Shown piece by piece: positions 34,613 to 43,693 of a stretch of DNA of 64,000 nt. Source of the DNA: Natronorubrum daqingense (lineage in GTDB: Archaea > Halobacteriota > Halobacteria > Halobacteriales > Natrialbaceae). The notes under the pieces are model-generated. The model had not been told where the DNA came from and did not search any database. It saw nothing but the letters and a program-made list of their open reading frames with translations. The stretch is from the NCBI RefSeq assembly GCF_001971705.1, contig NZ_CP019327.1, forward strand, positions 2,914,001-2,978,000, read 5' to 3'. The position numbers and the translations under genes are program-made. Within the stretch, counting starts at the first letter, position 1; each line of letters opens with the position of its first letter.

Positions 34613-36685
34613 TCAGCGCCGTCGACCGAGCAGCCCGATCCCGAGTGCGACGCTGATCGCGAGAAGACCGGCGACGACGCCGAATCCGGGCATCGACTCG
34701 AGTTGCGCCAGTGTGCCGCCGACCGTGACGGTCGCGGTTTGCTCGCCCGCGGCGACCTCGTAGCGAGTCTCCTCGTCGAACGTCAATTCCGCCTCCGTGG
34801 TCGCCGTCTCGCCGGGTGCGAGCGCGACCGGAGCGCCGTCGACGATACCGTCCGCGGTTCGAAACGAAAGCGTCCCAGCAGCGGGCAGGTCGCCAGTGGG
34901 TTCGACCGTGGCGACCGCCGTCGCCGACTCTCCGGCGTCGACGCTACTCGGCTCGACCGAGAGATCCGCCACGCTCAGGCTCGGACTCGAGCGAACGAAC
35001 ACCGTCAGTCGCTCGTCGCCGACGCGAACGTCGGTGACACCGGGCTCGCTCGGCTCCCACGAGAGCGACTCGGTCGCCGTTTCGCCACCCTCGAGCACTC
35101 GCTGCTCGCCGTCGACGAGGTCGGTCCCGACCTCGAGCGTCACGCCGGCCGTCCCCGCCTGGCTATCGGTGTTCTCGACGTCGACCGGCACGGTGACGGT
35201 CTCGCCTTCGGGGACCGCCAGCACGCCGTCGCCGTCGGTCTCGAGGCCGTTGATTTCCTCGTTCTGCCAGTACTCCCACTCTTCGCCCGCGACTTGGATC
35301 GACGACGCGTCGAGGTCGGTCTCGATGTTCGACCCTGGCTGCTCGAACGCGTCGGCGTGCGCGCTCGAGCCCCACATATCTGGGGCCTCAGCCGTCTGCG
35401 TGTACTCCTCGGCGAGCGCTCGCACGTCCTCACCGCCCGCCTCCTCGAGTGCTGAGGGGAACGCTTCCTGACCGATCTCCTCGTGCTGAGCGTTGGTCTG
35501 CCTGAACGCGTCCTCGAGCGTTCGATCGCCGTCGGTGGCCACTCGCAACTGCCGATCGATCTCGCCGTAGACGAGCGGCCCCTTCACGTAGTCCGTCTCG
35601 CTCTCGTCCCAGGTCGCCGGCTCCGCGAGCGTCTCGTCGGCGTACGGTGACTGTTCGCCGCGCTCGAGGAACGCTGCGTAGTCGTCGAAGCTGATCAGCC
35701 CCTGCTCGAGGGCGAGCGAGGCGGCGTAGTACTCGGCTTGGGCCTCGACGAGCCACTCGGCGTCGCTCGCCGTCGCCGACGTGTCGTAGCCCTGGCGAAC
35801 GTGGACGTACTCGTGGAGCCAGACGTTCGAGGCCTCCTCGAGTTCGGCGTCGGCGCGCACCCACGCGTCGGAGTCGCCGTACTGGACGCCTCGTGGCCCC
35901 CAGTCGGCGTCAGTCGGGGCCGCGACGATCAACGACTCGTCACTGCGCGGGCCGAGTTCGAGGTCTCCGCTGGCCGTCTCGAGCGCGTCGAGCACGTCCC
36001 CGGGCTCTTCGGCCATCTCCGCCGCGTCGGGGACCGCCAGCGTGATCGTCTCTCCGTCGACGGTTCGCTCGTACTCCTCGAGCGAGCCGAAGAATGCGAC
36101 GTCGCTGCCGGCCGCGCCCTCGCCGTCGACCGACACCGTCTCCTCGACGCCGACGCCTTCGGATTCCGGTACCTGCAGCGAGTAGCTCACGTCGGGAACC
36201 TGGACGAGTCCCCACTCGCCGGTGTCGACGAACGAGTAGCCGTCGCCCGACCCGTGATCGTGGTGGTGCCCGTCGCCCGTTCGATCGGCCGGCATCGCGT
36301 ATTCGATCGAGGGCTCGGCCGTCGTCTCGTCCCACCGGTACGTTCCGTCGCCACCCTCTTCGAACCCGTCGATGGACTCGAGTTCCGCGTCGGCCTCGAG
36401 GCCGATTTCGAACCCGTGGACGCCCTCGGGCGGCTCGAACGTCGTTTCGACGCCGAAGACGTCCGAGTCATCCGGCCTGTGGGTCAGTTCGGTTCGTTGC
36501 TCCATCACGTCGTCCTCGTCCGCCATCGCGCTCGTGCTATCGGTCACCTCAGCGGCGAACGCCGGATCGCTCGTATCCGCGTCCGCAGCCGATGCCGACG
36601 ACAACTCGCCCGCTCCGACGACACCCGCCGGAAGGCTCGCACACAGGAGAACGACGAAGACGAAGACTGCACCTCGAGTTGTCAC
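34613..36685 (-). CDS. PGF-CTERM surface metalloprotease (HExxH-x18-E)
   Basis: A 690-residue exported protein. An N-terminal Sec signal (VFVFVVLLCASLPAGVVGAG) precedes an acidic region of about 250 residues that includes HHHDH. The zinc motif HEYVH (His291, Glu292, His295) is followed after exactly 18 residues by Glu314 in WLVEAQAEYY, the gluzincin signature. Beta-sandwich-like repeats follow (VPVDVENTDSQAG, SVDAGESATAVATVEP). The end, MPGFGVVAGLLAISVALG plus GRRR, is a PGF-CTERM sorting signal for archaeosortase and lipid anchoring. GTG 36685 is chosen over TTG 36706 because a TATA-like element lies 26 bp before it. Confidence 0.82.
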   Translation of the reverse strand: MTTRGAVFVFVVLLCASLPAGVVGAGELSSASAADADTSDPAFAAEVTDSTSAMADEDDVMEQRTELTHRPDDSDVFGVETTFEPPEGVHGFEIGLEADAELESIDGFEEGGDGTYRWDETTAEPSIEYAMPADRTGDGHHHDHGSGDGYSFVDTGEWGLVQVPDVSYSLQVPESEGVGVEETVSVDGEGAAGSDVAFFGSLEEYERTVDGETITLAVPDAAEMAEEPGDVLDALETASGDLELGPRSDESLIVAAPTDADWGPRGVQYGDSDAWVRADAELEEASNVWLHEYVHVRQGYDTSATASDAEWLVEAQAEYYAASLALEQGLISFDDYAAFLERGEQSPYADETLAEPATWDESETDYVKGPLVYGEIDRQLRVATDGDRTLEDAFRQTNAQHEEIGQEAFPSALEEAGGEDVRALAEEYTQTAEAPDMWGSSAHADAFEQPGSNIETDLDASSIQVAGEEWEYWQNEEINGLETDGDGVLAVPEGETVTVPVDVENTDSQAGTAGVTLEVGTDLVDGEQRVLEGGETATESLSWEPSEPGVTDVRVGDERLTVFVRSSPSLSVADLSVEPSSVDAGESATAVATVEPTGDLPAAGTLSFRTADGIVDGAPVALAPGETATTEAELTFDEETRYEVAAGEQTATVTVGGTLAQLESMPGFGVVAGLLAISVALGIGLLGRRR

Positions 36686-36807
36686 TACACTACTCTGTCG
36701 AGTCAATTACCATTACTGTTGTGACATCGTGACTGTCGATACGACCCGTTCACGGCGCTTGCTCGAGAGGAACACCCGACGTTCTGAAGCAACTTGTCAG
36801 CCTTCCG

Positions 36808-37024
36808 CCTCAGCAGACGCTACCAGCTCAGACTCCACCTTTTTCTCGTCGGGTTCGCTTCGCTCACCCTTCCTCGAAAAATCTGGACCAAAAAGCTGCC
36901 TCGCTCCGCTCGGCAGTCCTAATCGGACCCCTCAGCAGACGCCAACGGCTCGAGTGCGATCACTGCATCCACCTTTTTGCGCTCGGGTTCGCTCACCACT
37001 CGCGCAAAAATCTGGACCAAAAAG
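36808..37024 (-). repeat. Tandem units copying the ileS 3' end plus terminator
   Basis: CCTCAGCAGACGC begins at 36808, 36930 and 37078; the last is the real ileS end. In the minus frame each encodes an ASAE end (ELVASAEAEG, LEPLASAEG and the true LEPVASAEA). Each copy is followed on the plus strand by CCACCTTTTT, a GCTCG-rich core and then AAAAATCTGGACCAAAAAG. The two downstream copies are therefore duplicated tail-plus-terminator modules of about 88-95 bp. Confidence 0.75.
36888..36916 (-). terminator. Second (duplicated) terminator downstream of ileS
   Basis: On the minus strand CTGCC and GGCAG (36896-36900, 36912-36916) form a stem around GAGCGGAGCGA, followed by AGCTTTTTGG. It copies the arrangement of the first terminator with a different stem, keeping the CTTTTTGGTCCAG flank. 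Confidence 0.6.
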
Positions 37025-37055
37025 ACAGAACGGCCGACTACGCTGGCCGTTCTGT
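37017..37055 (-). terminator. Strong intrinsic terminator of ileS
   Basis: Perfect 11-bp stem ACAGAACGGCC / GGCCGTTCTGT (37025-37035, 37045-37055) with a 9-base loop. On the minus strand it is followed at once by CTTTTTGG. It lies 18 bases after the ileS stop codon. Confidence 0.85.
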
Positions 37056-37072
37056 GAACGATCGCACTACTC

Positions 37073-40000
37073 TCACGCCTCAGCAGACGCTACCGGCTCG
37101 AGTGCAATTTCCATCGTCACACCGTCGACATCCCACGCTTTGCGAGCGCCGGTGACGACCTCGAGGTCGCCGAGTTCGTCGGCGCGAACCTCTTCGCGGA
37201 CAAGGTCCATCCGTTCGTCGACGAGGCTCGCGACGCGGTCGTCGTCGATCGAGAGTTCCAGCGAGATTCGCTCCTCGACGTCGAGTTCGAGGTCCTTTCG
37301 CATCTCCTGAACGCGGCGGATGACCTCTCGAGCGTAACCCTCGCTCTCGATGTCGTCGGTCAGCGAGGCGTCGACGTAGGCGACGCCGCGGTCGTCGCCG
37401 TTCAGGCCGAACGCGGTGCCGGCGATGTCGTCGGGCGTCTGCGTGACGAACGAAACCATCGACTCCTCGATCGTTTCACCGTCCTCGAGCACGTCAGAGA
37501 CGGCCTTCTCGAGTTCCTCGAGGGACGGTTCGTCGATTCGGGCCTCGTTGAGCGCGTTCATGACCTCGCCGGCGCGGCCGCCGAAGGCCGGCCCGAGTTC
37601 GCTCATGTCTGCCTCGGCGCTGTAGTCGAGTTCGCCCCAGCGATCCTCTGGCGAGACGAGTTCGATCTCGCGGGCGTTGAGCCGATCCTCGAGCAAGTCG
37701 GTGTGACGGGAAACGGCGTCGACGATCCGCTGATCGTCTGCGGCGACGACGACGCGTGGGACCGGCCAGCGAAGCTTTCGGCCGGCCTGCTGGCGGGCGT
37801 TCGCGCCGGCTTCCTCGATCCCGCGGAGGATGGCGACGTCCTCCTCGAGTTGCTCGTCTTCGAAGGCCGACTCGACGGTCGGCCAGTCTTCCATGTGAAC
37901 CGTCGGGTGGTCCACGTCGTCGGTGAGCGTGCCGTAGATCTCCTCGCTGATGAACGGCGCGTAGGGGGCGAGCAGGACGACGCTTTCTCGCAGGACGCGG
38001 TAGATCGTCGCGTAGGCGGCCTCCTTGGATGCGCTGTCTTCTTCCTCCCACATCCGTTCGCGGACGGCCTGCACGTAGAACCGGGAGACGTCTTCGACGA
38101 CGAACTCGAGGAGGGCGTCGACTGCACGGTCCTGTCGGAACTCCTCGAGGTGTTCGGTCATCTCGGCTTTCGTCGACTGCAGGCGGGCGAGCACCCACTC
38201 GTCGACCAACTCGAGGTCGTCCTCGAGGTCCGCCAGTTCGGTTTCTTGTGGATCGAAGCCGTCCAGTCGCATGTACGGCAGCGGGAACCGGAAGACGTTC
38301 CAGAGCGTCCGGAGGTTGTCCTCCATCGTCTGCATGCCGTCCCACGAGAAGCGCATGTCGTCGCCCTGCGGGTTGTTCGAGAGCAAGAACAGCCGCATCA
38401 CGTCCCGGCCGTGACGGTCGATGGCCTCGTGCGGGTCGACGAGAATGTCCTTGGACTTGCTCATCGCGCGGCCGTCGGGCATGAGCGCGTGGCCGTGCAT
38501 TAGGACCTGTTCGTAGGGACTCTCGCCGAGGGCGGCCGTTCCCATCCCGAGTTGGGACCAGAACCAGCCTCGCGTCTGGTCGTGAGCCTCGAGGATGAGG
38601 TCCGCGGGCCAAAGCTCGTCGAATCGGCTGTCGTCCGAGGGATAGTCGAGGGTGCCCCACGAGGCGACCGAGGAGTCGAGCCAGACGTCGAACACGTCCG
38701 GAACACGCGTATACGTGGTGTCGTCCTCGGTGATCGTCAGGTCGTCGACGGTGTCCTTGTGGAGGTCGACCGTGTCGGCGTCGATATCCTGATCGACGCG
38801 CTCGACGAGTTCCTCGCGGTCGCTGATGACGATTCGATCCTCGTCATCATCGTGATTCTCGGGCGTCCAGACCGGGAGCGGAATGCCCCAGTAGCGCTGG
38901 CGAGAGACGTTCCAGTCGGGGGCCTCCTCGACGAAGTCGCGAAAGCGGTTGTCCCGGGCCCACTCGGGGTGCCACTCGCTATCCTCGATGTTCTCGAGCA
39001 GTTCGTCCTTGATGTCCGTGATCGTGATGAACCACTGGTCGGTGACGATCTGGATAATGCCCGTATCACAGCGCCAACAGTGGCCGTAGCTGTGGGAGAT
39101 CGTCTCCGAGGCGAGCAAGGAGCCGTCGGCCTCGAGATCGGCGACGATCCTCTCGTTGGCGTCGCGGACGAACTCGCCCTCGTACTCGCCCCCTTCGGCG
39201 GTGTAAACCCCGTCGCTGCCGACGGGACAGAAGATCGGGAACTCGAGTTCGCTCCCGCGCTCGAAGTCTTCCTCACCGTGGCCGGGTGCGGAGTGGACGA
39301 GGCCGGTGCCGTCGCCGTGGGTGTCGACGTAGTCGGCCGCGTAGACCTCACACGCGCCCTCGTGGTCCGGGTGGTCCGGGACGCGGTCGGCCATCGGGTG
39401 CTCGTAGGACCAGCCGAGCAGATCCTCGCCGGTCAGTTCCTCGACGATCTCGTAGTCGTCGTAGCGACCTTTCTGCAGAACGTCTTCGACCTTCGCCTCG
39501 GCGACGTACAGCAGTTCCGTCTCGCCGTCGCTGGTCGCCTCGACGCCGACGTACTCGCCGTCCTCGTCGACGGCGACGAACGTGTTCGCGGGGATCGTCC
39601 ACGGCGTCGTCGTCCAGATGACGAGCGAGCCGTCTCGGCTCGTGAGGTCGAATTTGACGTAGATCGAGGGGTCCTCGACGTCCTCGTACTCGACTTCGTT
39701 GTTCGCGATCGCCGTCTCACAGCGCGGACACTGGGAAATCGAGCGGTGTCCTTTCTCGACTAAGTCGCGATCCGCGGCGTTCGAAAAGCCCCACCACGCG
39801 GCTTCCATGTACTCCGGTTCGACCGTTCGGTAGGGATCGTCCCAGTCCATCCAGACGCCGAAATCCTGAAAGTCGGACTGGAGGCCCTCGAGTTGCTCGT
39901 CGGCGTACTCCTTACAGGCCTCGATGAAGTTCTCCTCGCCGTACGCCTCGATGTCTTTCTTGTTCTCGAAGCCCAGTTGCTCCTCGACGCGAGTTTCGAT

Positions 40001-40279
40001 CGGCAGTCCGTGCATGTCGTAGCCGGGACGGTCCGTCACGTCGTAGCCCTGCATCCGGAGGAAGCGAATGTACACGTCCTTCAGGGACTTGTTCCACGTC
40101 GTCCCCATGTGCGCCGACCCCGACGTGTACGGCGGGCCGTCGACGAAGAAGTACGTTTCACCGTCCGATCGGTGATCGACCGTCTGCTGATAGGCGTCGA
40201 CGTCGTCCCAGTAGTCGAACACTCGCCCCTCGAGGGCGTCGGGATCGTACTGGTCGTCGACCTCGCCGAACCTGCTCAT
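37073..40279 (-). CDS. ileS: Isoleucyl-tRNA synthetase
   Basis: A class Ia synthetase of 1068 residues charging tRNA-Ile. The HIGH-type motif is PPYTSGSAHMG; the KMSKS-type motif is AMSKSKD. An editing domain (CP1) contains SLVIWTTTPWTIPANTF and the tryptophan-rich WDVSRQRYWG region appears as WNVSRQRYWGIPLP. Zinc-type Cys pairs occur at CPRCE and CWRC. The C-terminus is complete at LEPVASAEA. A TATA-like CCTTTACTCTC precedes ATG 40279 by about 27 bp. A strong terminator and its duplicate follow. Confidence 0.97.
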   Translation of the reverse strand: MSRFGEVDDQYDPDALEGRVFDYWDDVDAYQQTVDHRSDGETYFFVDGPPYTSGSAHMGTTWNKSLKDVYIRFLRMQGYDVTDRPGYDMHGLPIETRVEEQLGFENKKDIEAYGEENFIEACKEYADEQLEGLQSDFQDFGVWMDWDDPYRTVEPEYMEAAWWGFSNAADRDLVEKGHRSISQCPRCETAIANNEVEYEDVEDPSIYVKFDLTSRDGSLVIWTTTPWTIPANTFVAVDEDGEYVGVEATSDGETELLYVAEAKVEDVLQKGRYDDYEIVEELTGEDLLGWSYEHPMADRVPDHPDHEGACEVYAADYVDTHGDGTGLVHSAPGHGEEDFERGSELEFPIFCPVGSDGVYTAEGGEYEGEFVRDANERIVADLEADGSLLASETISHSYGHCWRCDTGIIQIVTDQWFITITDIKDELLENIEDSEWHPEWARDNRFRDFVEEAPDWNVSRQRYWGIPLPVWTPENHDDDEDRIVISDREELVERVDQDIDADTVDLHKDTVDDLTITEDDTTYTRVPDVFDVWLDSSVASWGTLDYPSDDSRFDELWPADLILEAHDQTRGWFWSQLGMGTAALGESPYEQVLMHGHALMPDGRAMSKSKDILVDPHEAIDRHGRDVMRLFLLSNNPQGDDMRFSWDGMQTMEDNLRTLWNVFRFPLPYMRLDGFDPQETELADLEDDLELVDEWVLARLQSTKAEMTEHLEEFRQDRAVDALLEFVVEDVSRFYVQAVRERMWEEEDSASKEAAYATIYRVLRESVVLLAPYAPFISEEIYGTLTDDVDHPTVHMEDWPTVESAFEDEQLEEDVAILRGIEEAGANARQQAGRKLRWPVPRVVVAADDQRIVDAVSRHTDLLEDRLNAREIELVSPEDRWGELDYSAEADMSELGPAFGGRAGEVMNALNEARIDEPSLEELEKAVSDVLEDGETIEESMVSFVTQTPDDIAGTAFGLNGDDRGVAYVDASLTDDIESEGYAREVIRRVQEMRKDLELDVEERISLELSIDDDRVASLVDERMDLVREEVRADELGDLEVVTGARKAWDVDGVTMEIALEPVASAEA

Positions 40280-40376
40280 GTGGATCCAATCTCACTCCGA
40301 GAGTAAAGGGGAATCGGTATCGCTGACGGCGCTGCGGGGAGGTGATTCGAAACGACCGAGTCGACCGTCCGGATCC

Positions 40377-40619
40377 TTACCGAGTCAGGTTGCGAAACTG
40401 TACCATCGCCTTCTGATAACCGATACCGTAGACGCCCGCATAGAGCATGACACAGCCGATTGCGGCCAGCCAGAGTGCGACTACTACCTCTCCAGAACCG
40501 AAGTACTGAACGCTCGTGTACTCGACGGCGATCCCGCCAATCGTCAATACGCTCGCGAGAATCGTATAGACAGCTAAGTGAAGTACTTCGACGAGGAGTT
40601 CCGGACTTGCAGATCCCAT
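40377..40619 (-). CDS. Small two-helix membrane protein
   Basis: An 80-residue protein, MGSASPELLVEVLHLAVYTI. Two hydrophobic segments (about 14-32 and 44-66) are followed by a basic end (QFRNLTR). ATG 40619 is chosen: a TATA-like GATTTACAA lies about 29 bp upstream, and the long frame upstream is an antisense shadow of the glycosylase gene. I do not recognise the family. It is convergent to nothing and sits upstream of ileS on the same strand. Confidence 0.65.
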   Translation of the reverse strand: MGSASPELLVEVLHLAVYTILASVLTIGGIAVEYTSVQYFGSGEVVVALWLAAIGCVMLYAGVYGIGYQKAMVQFRNLTR

Positions 40620-40712
40620 TGACACTGGGGAGGAACGCAGTAATTGTAAATCTGTCCCTCCCACAGAATCCGAATCCGAGCGGCCTAACTCACTCGAGCC
40701 CGACATTCGCTC

Positions 40713-41375
40713 GTGTCCTCCGACCCCAATCCCTCCGAGCCGCCGTTCCCCGATTCGCGACACGCGATCGAACCGAACTGTGAGCGCTGCCCGGCCCTCG
40801 CCGAACACCGCGAGTGCATCTCGTGGGGAACTGGTCCGCTCGACGCCGACGTGCTCGTCGTCGGCGAAGCCCCGGGAGCCGGCACCCCCGACGCCGACAC
40901 CTGGCGAGGCGGCAACTGGACCGGCAAGGCCTACACCTCGAGACACTCCGGCCGGCGCATTCGGCGAATCGTCGACCAGGTCGGCTACGGCGACGACGCC
41001 TACTATACCAACGCCGTCAAGTGCTTTCCCGCCGACCCGGCCGACCCCTCGAGTAACCGCGAGCCGACGCCCGAGGAACGCACGAACTGCCGAACACACC
41101 TCGTCACCGAAGTCGAGACGCTCGAGCCGACCGTCGTTTTGGCCACCGGTAAACACGCGACGGCGTCCGTCCTCGCGGCCGAAGAGCGGGAACTGGACGG
41201 CTTCCTCGAGACCGTCCTCGAGCCCGTTCGCTGTTCCCGTCTCGAGACCTGGCTCGTCCCGATTCTCCACCCGTCGTACCAGGACGTCTGGATCGGCCGA
41301 CTCGGCTACGAGCCGGCGGAGTACCTCGAGGCGATTCGGGTGACGCTCGAGGAGTTGTGCGACGGCGCGACGTAG
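40713..41375 (+). CDS. Uracil-DNA glycosylase, family 4/5 type
   Basis: Removes uracil from DNA, important in a high-salt, high-GC organism where cytosine deamination must be repaired. The 220 residues contain NCERCPAL (first two Fe-S cysteines), the active-site loop VVGEAPGAGT, TNAVKCFPAD, a Cys in RTNCRTHL and a late HPSYQ. The Cys set suits an Fe-S glycosylase. The segment GGNWTGKAYTSRHSG is less standard, so family 4 versus 5 is not settled. GTG 40713 is the start, divergent from the membrane gene. Confidence 0.85.
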   Translation: MSSDPNPSEPPFPDSRHAIEPNCERCPALAEHRECISWGTGPLDADVLVVGEAPGAGTPDADTWRGGNWTGKAYTSRHSGRRIRRIVDQVGYGDDAYYTNAVKCFPADPADPSSNREPTPEERTNCRTHLVTEVETLEPTVVLATGKHATASVLAAEERELDGFLETVLEPVRCSRLETWLVPILHPSYQDVWIGRLGYEPAEYLEAIRVTLEELCDGAT

Positions 41376-41644
41376 CCGACGCTGCACAGCTTACGACGAA
41401 CCGTAGCGGAGCCGATGCCGGAAAATGGGTGGCGGTATGCGTTGGGATGCGTGAGGGTGTGTTTCGTGACTGTGCAAGCGTGCCCGTCGTCGGTGCGGGC
41501 ACCTGCGTCTCTACGATCGAGGGTAGTGAACACTACCGACGCTCACCCGCACTTACGCCGACTTCACTCCAGTTTATCCGCCCGTCGTCCCAGGAAACGA
41601 TTCGGCGAGTAACCTTCATACAGCCGGCCGACACACACTCGCGT

Positions 41645-42064
41645 ATGAGTACGATCTTCACGCAGATCGTCGAGGGTGACATTCCCGCTCGAATCGTGTA
41701 CGAAGACGAGACGACCATCGCGTTTCTGGACGCGAACCCACTCGAGCCGGGACACACGCTGGTCATCCCGAAAGACGAGTACGAACGGCTGAACGACGTC
41801 CCCGAGGACGTTGCCTCGGATCTCTACGCGACGATCCATCGACTGGTTCCCGCCGTCGAGTCCGCCGTCGACGCCGACGCGACGACCGTCGCGTTCAACA
41901 ACGGCGAAGCGGCCGGTCAGGAGGTTCCACACGTCCATTGCCACATCGTTCCTCGCTTCGAGGACGACTCGAGCGGTCCGATCCACGCCGTCTTCGACGG
42001 TCCGACCGACCTCGCGGACGACGAACTCGACGAGATCGCTGCCGACATCGAGTCAGGCGCGTAA
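41645..42064 (+). CDS. HIT family nucleotide hydrolase
   Basis: A 139-residue histidine-triad protein. STIFTQIVEGDIPARIVYED opens the fold, PLEPGHTLVIPK is the middle strand and the triad is HVHCHIVPR. HIT proteins hydrolyse or transfer nucleoside monophosphates, for example from adenosine 5'-phosphoramidate. ATG 41645 is chosen because the frame above it lacks protein character. No operon partner. An open frame continues in phase after its stop codon towards 42215, but there is no start codon between. Confidence 0.92.
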   Translation: MSTIFTQIVEGDIPARIVYEDETTIAFLDANPLEPGHTLVIPKDEYERLNDVPEDVASDLYATIHRLVPAVESAVDADATTVAFNNGEAAGQEVPHVHCHIVPRFEDDSSGPIHAVFDGPTDLADDELDEIAADIESGA

Positions 42065-42214
42065 TTCGCCCGGACGCTCCGTTCCCGTCCGCTCGAGGAG
42101 ATATCGGCCGTCGATCGAACCTCGGTCGAACTCGAGGACGGCCAGTTGCTCCTGATCGACCGTTCGCGCGCCGACTGCCGTGGTATTTTTACGATCCGCG
42201 CGCGAGATCCGCGT

Positions 42215-42445
42215 ATGGTCGCCGATCTCGCCGCCCGCCTTCGTGGTTATCCGCTCGCGACGATCCTCGAACTCGGCAGCGTCGCTGTCTGCGTTCTGTT
42301 GTTCCTCGGAACGCTCGCGTTGCTCGCGAGTGGCCCGCCCGCAGGCCGCGGCGACCCGTGGCTCGCCCTGATCGCGATCGGATCCACGTTTGTCGTCTTC
42401 TGGACGGCGCTGGTGCCGCTGTACGAACGCTATCTGTACTCCTGA
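42215..42445 (+). CDS. Small two-helix membrane protein
   Basis: A 76-residue protein starting MVADLAARLRGYPLAT, with helices about 16-36 and 45-66 and the end PLYERYLYS. ATG 42215 is supported by a TATA-like GGTATTTTTAC (42182-42192), about 28 bp upstream, implying a leaderless mRNA. An in-frame upstream start at 42146 would add Arg-rich residues with no known match. Convergent with the prepilin peptidase gene. Unknown function. Confidence 0.65.
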   Translation: MVADLAARLRGYPLATILELGSVAVCVLLFLGTLALLASGPPAGRGDPWLALIAIGSTFVVFWTALVPLYERYLYS

Positions 42446-42481
42446 TTTCCACTCGCGCCGTTTAGCGAACCGAAATCCGCG

Positions 42482-43489
42482 TTAGAAGAGCGTCCCGACG
42501 AGGATATCGCCGTAGATCAACGCGAGCACCAGACCGAGGAAGACGGGCACGAGAAACGGCGTCCCCGGCGAAATCCAGACAGTTTCCTTTTCCGCGAGCA
42601 CCTCGAGTCCCGTCCGCAACTCCGCGGGCGAGGTACCGTAGGCCGTCCCGGGAATGTCCTCGAGGAAGGCCTCGGCTCCCCACGGATCGTCGTCGCTCGC
42701 GTTCCCTTCGGCCGTCTCGGAGACACCCTCGTCGGCTACGGCTGTGCCGCCGTCACTGCGAACGTCCGCGTCGACGGCCCCGTCGGTCGGCGGATTCGGC
42801 TCGTCCGGTAGCGTCGCCGGGTCGCGGTATCGATCCGGCCGTTCCCGAACGTCCTCGAGGGTGAGGCCCCGCCAGCGCAGGTACATCCGCAACGCGTCGA
42901 GGTCGAGTCCGCCACGGGACCGTCCCGACGGATCCTCGAGCAGTCTGCCGTGCGTTTCGGGAACACGATCCCACGGAACGGGCCAGCCGATGAACATCAC
43001 GCTGTTGAACCGCCCCGAAGCGGCGTTCGCGACCGCGAGCCCGATCGGAATGGCGATGCCGATGACGACGGCGTTCGTCAGGATCGTGAACGAAAACGTC
43101 TCGATCGGCGTCACCGTCAGCGGAAACGCCACCGAGCCGATCTCGTAGTGTGGGTACGTCGGAAACAACAACGCCAGCACGAGCAACGCCTTCGCGTCCG
43201 CTCCGCCGAAGCCGCCGAACCACCAGAACAGGTACGCGATCGGGACGACGAAGCCGAGACTCACCGCCGTCGGGAGGAGGAACTCGTAGGCCCAGACGGT
43301 CGCCTCCGCGTTCCAGGCGAGCCAGCCGTCCCAGACGAGCAACGCGCTTCCGAGAAACGCGAGTGGAATCCAAACGGCGCTCGAGACGCGCCTCGTTTTA
43401 ACGTCGCGAACCGCAGTCCAGGCGAAGACGGGAAGCGCGACGAGGCGCAGGAGATCAGGAATCGTCGCCTCGCTACCGGCGAGTATCAC
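42482..43489 (-). CDS. Archaeal prepilin/preflagellin peptidase (A24)
   Basis: A membrane aspartyl protease that trims class III signal peptides of pilins and archaellins. About six helices. The first catalytic Asp is in WTAVRDVKTRRVSS, a second in the GxGD-like FGGADAKALL. A large hydrophilic insertion of about 120 residues with many Asp/Glu (VADEGVSETAEGN) precedes the last helix. GTG 43489 is chosen; a longer frame to 43594 would translate a heptameric DNA repeat into VSGGSWVVGG, which is not credible as protein. It stands alone; no pilin gene is visible. Confidence 0.85.
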   Translation of the reverse strand: MILAGSEATIPDLLRLVALPVFAWTAVRDVKTRRVSSAVWIPLAFLGSALLVWDGWLAWNAEATVWAYEFLLPTAVSLGFVVPIAYLFWWFGGFGGADAKALLVLALLFPTYPHYEIGSVAFPLTVTPIETFSFTILTNAVVIGIAIPIGLAVANAASGRFNSVMFIGWPVPWDRVPETHGRLLEDPSGRSRGGLDLDALRMYLRWRGLTLEDVRERPDRYRDPATLPDEPNPPTDGAVDADVRSDGGTAVADEGVSETAEGNASDDDPWGAEAFLEDIPGTAYGTSPAELRTGLEVLAEKETVWISPGTPFLVPVFLGLVLALIYGDILVGTLF

Positions 43490-43560
43490 ACCCGCTTCTC
43501 TCGAGCGCGACAGTGTTATTGTTTCGACCTCGCTGTCAGTTACACTAGCAATTCGACTGT

Positions 43561-43640
43561 CACCACCCACGACCCACGACCCACCACTCACCACTCACCA
43601 CTCACCGCTCACCGCCCACCACTCACTTCTCACTACTCTC
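43561..43640. repeat. Heptameric microsatellite
   Basis: CCACTCA-type units repeat about ten times with small changes (CCACGAC, CCACTCA, CCGCTCA, CCGCCCA). The opposite strand is G-rich with GG pairs (GGTGAGT), so folding of single strands is conceivable. It lies between the prepilin peptidase and the IS630-type gene. Confidence 0.75.
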
Positions 43641-43693
43641 ATCATGTTCCTAAAAGCGTTAGAACTTTTTACTCAGAGATCCTACTGGGGGTA

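Noticed and set aside
38552-39763. A 403-codon open frame on the plus strand
   Set aside because: Antisense to ileS, with no domain match.
42065-42214. In-frame continuation of the HIT gene past its stop codon towards the small membrane gene
   Set aside because: The frame is open (EISAVDRTSVELEDG) but has a true TAA before it and no start codon except TTG/CTG; the TATA element near 42187 supports a start at 42215.
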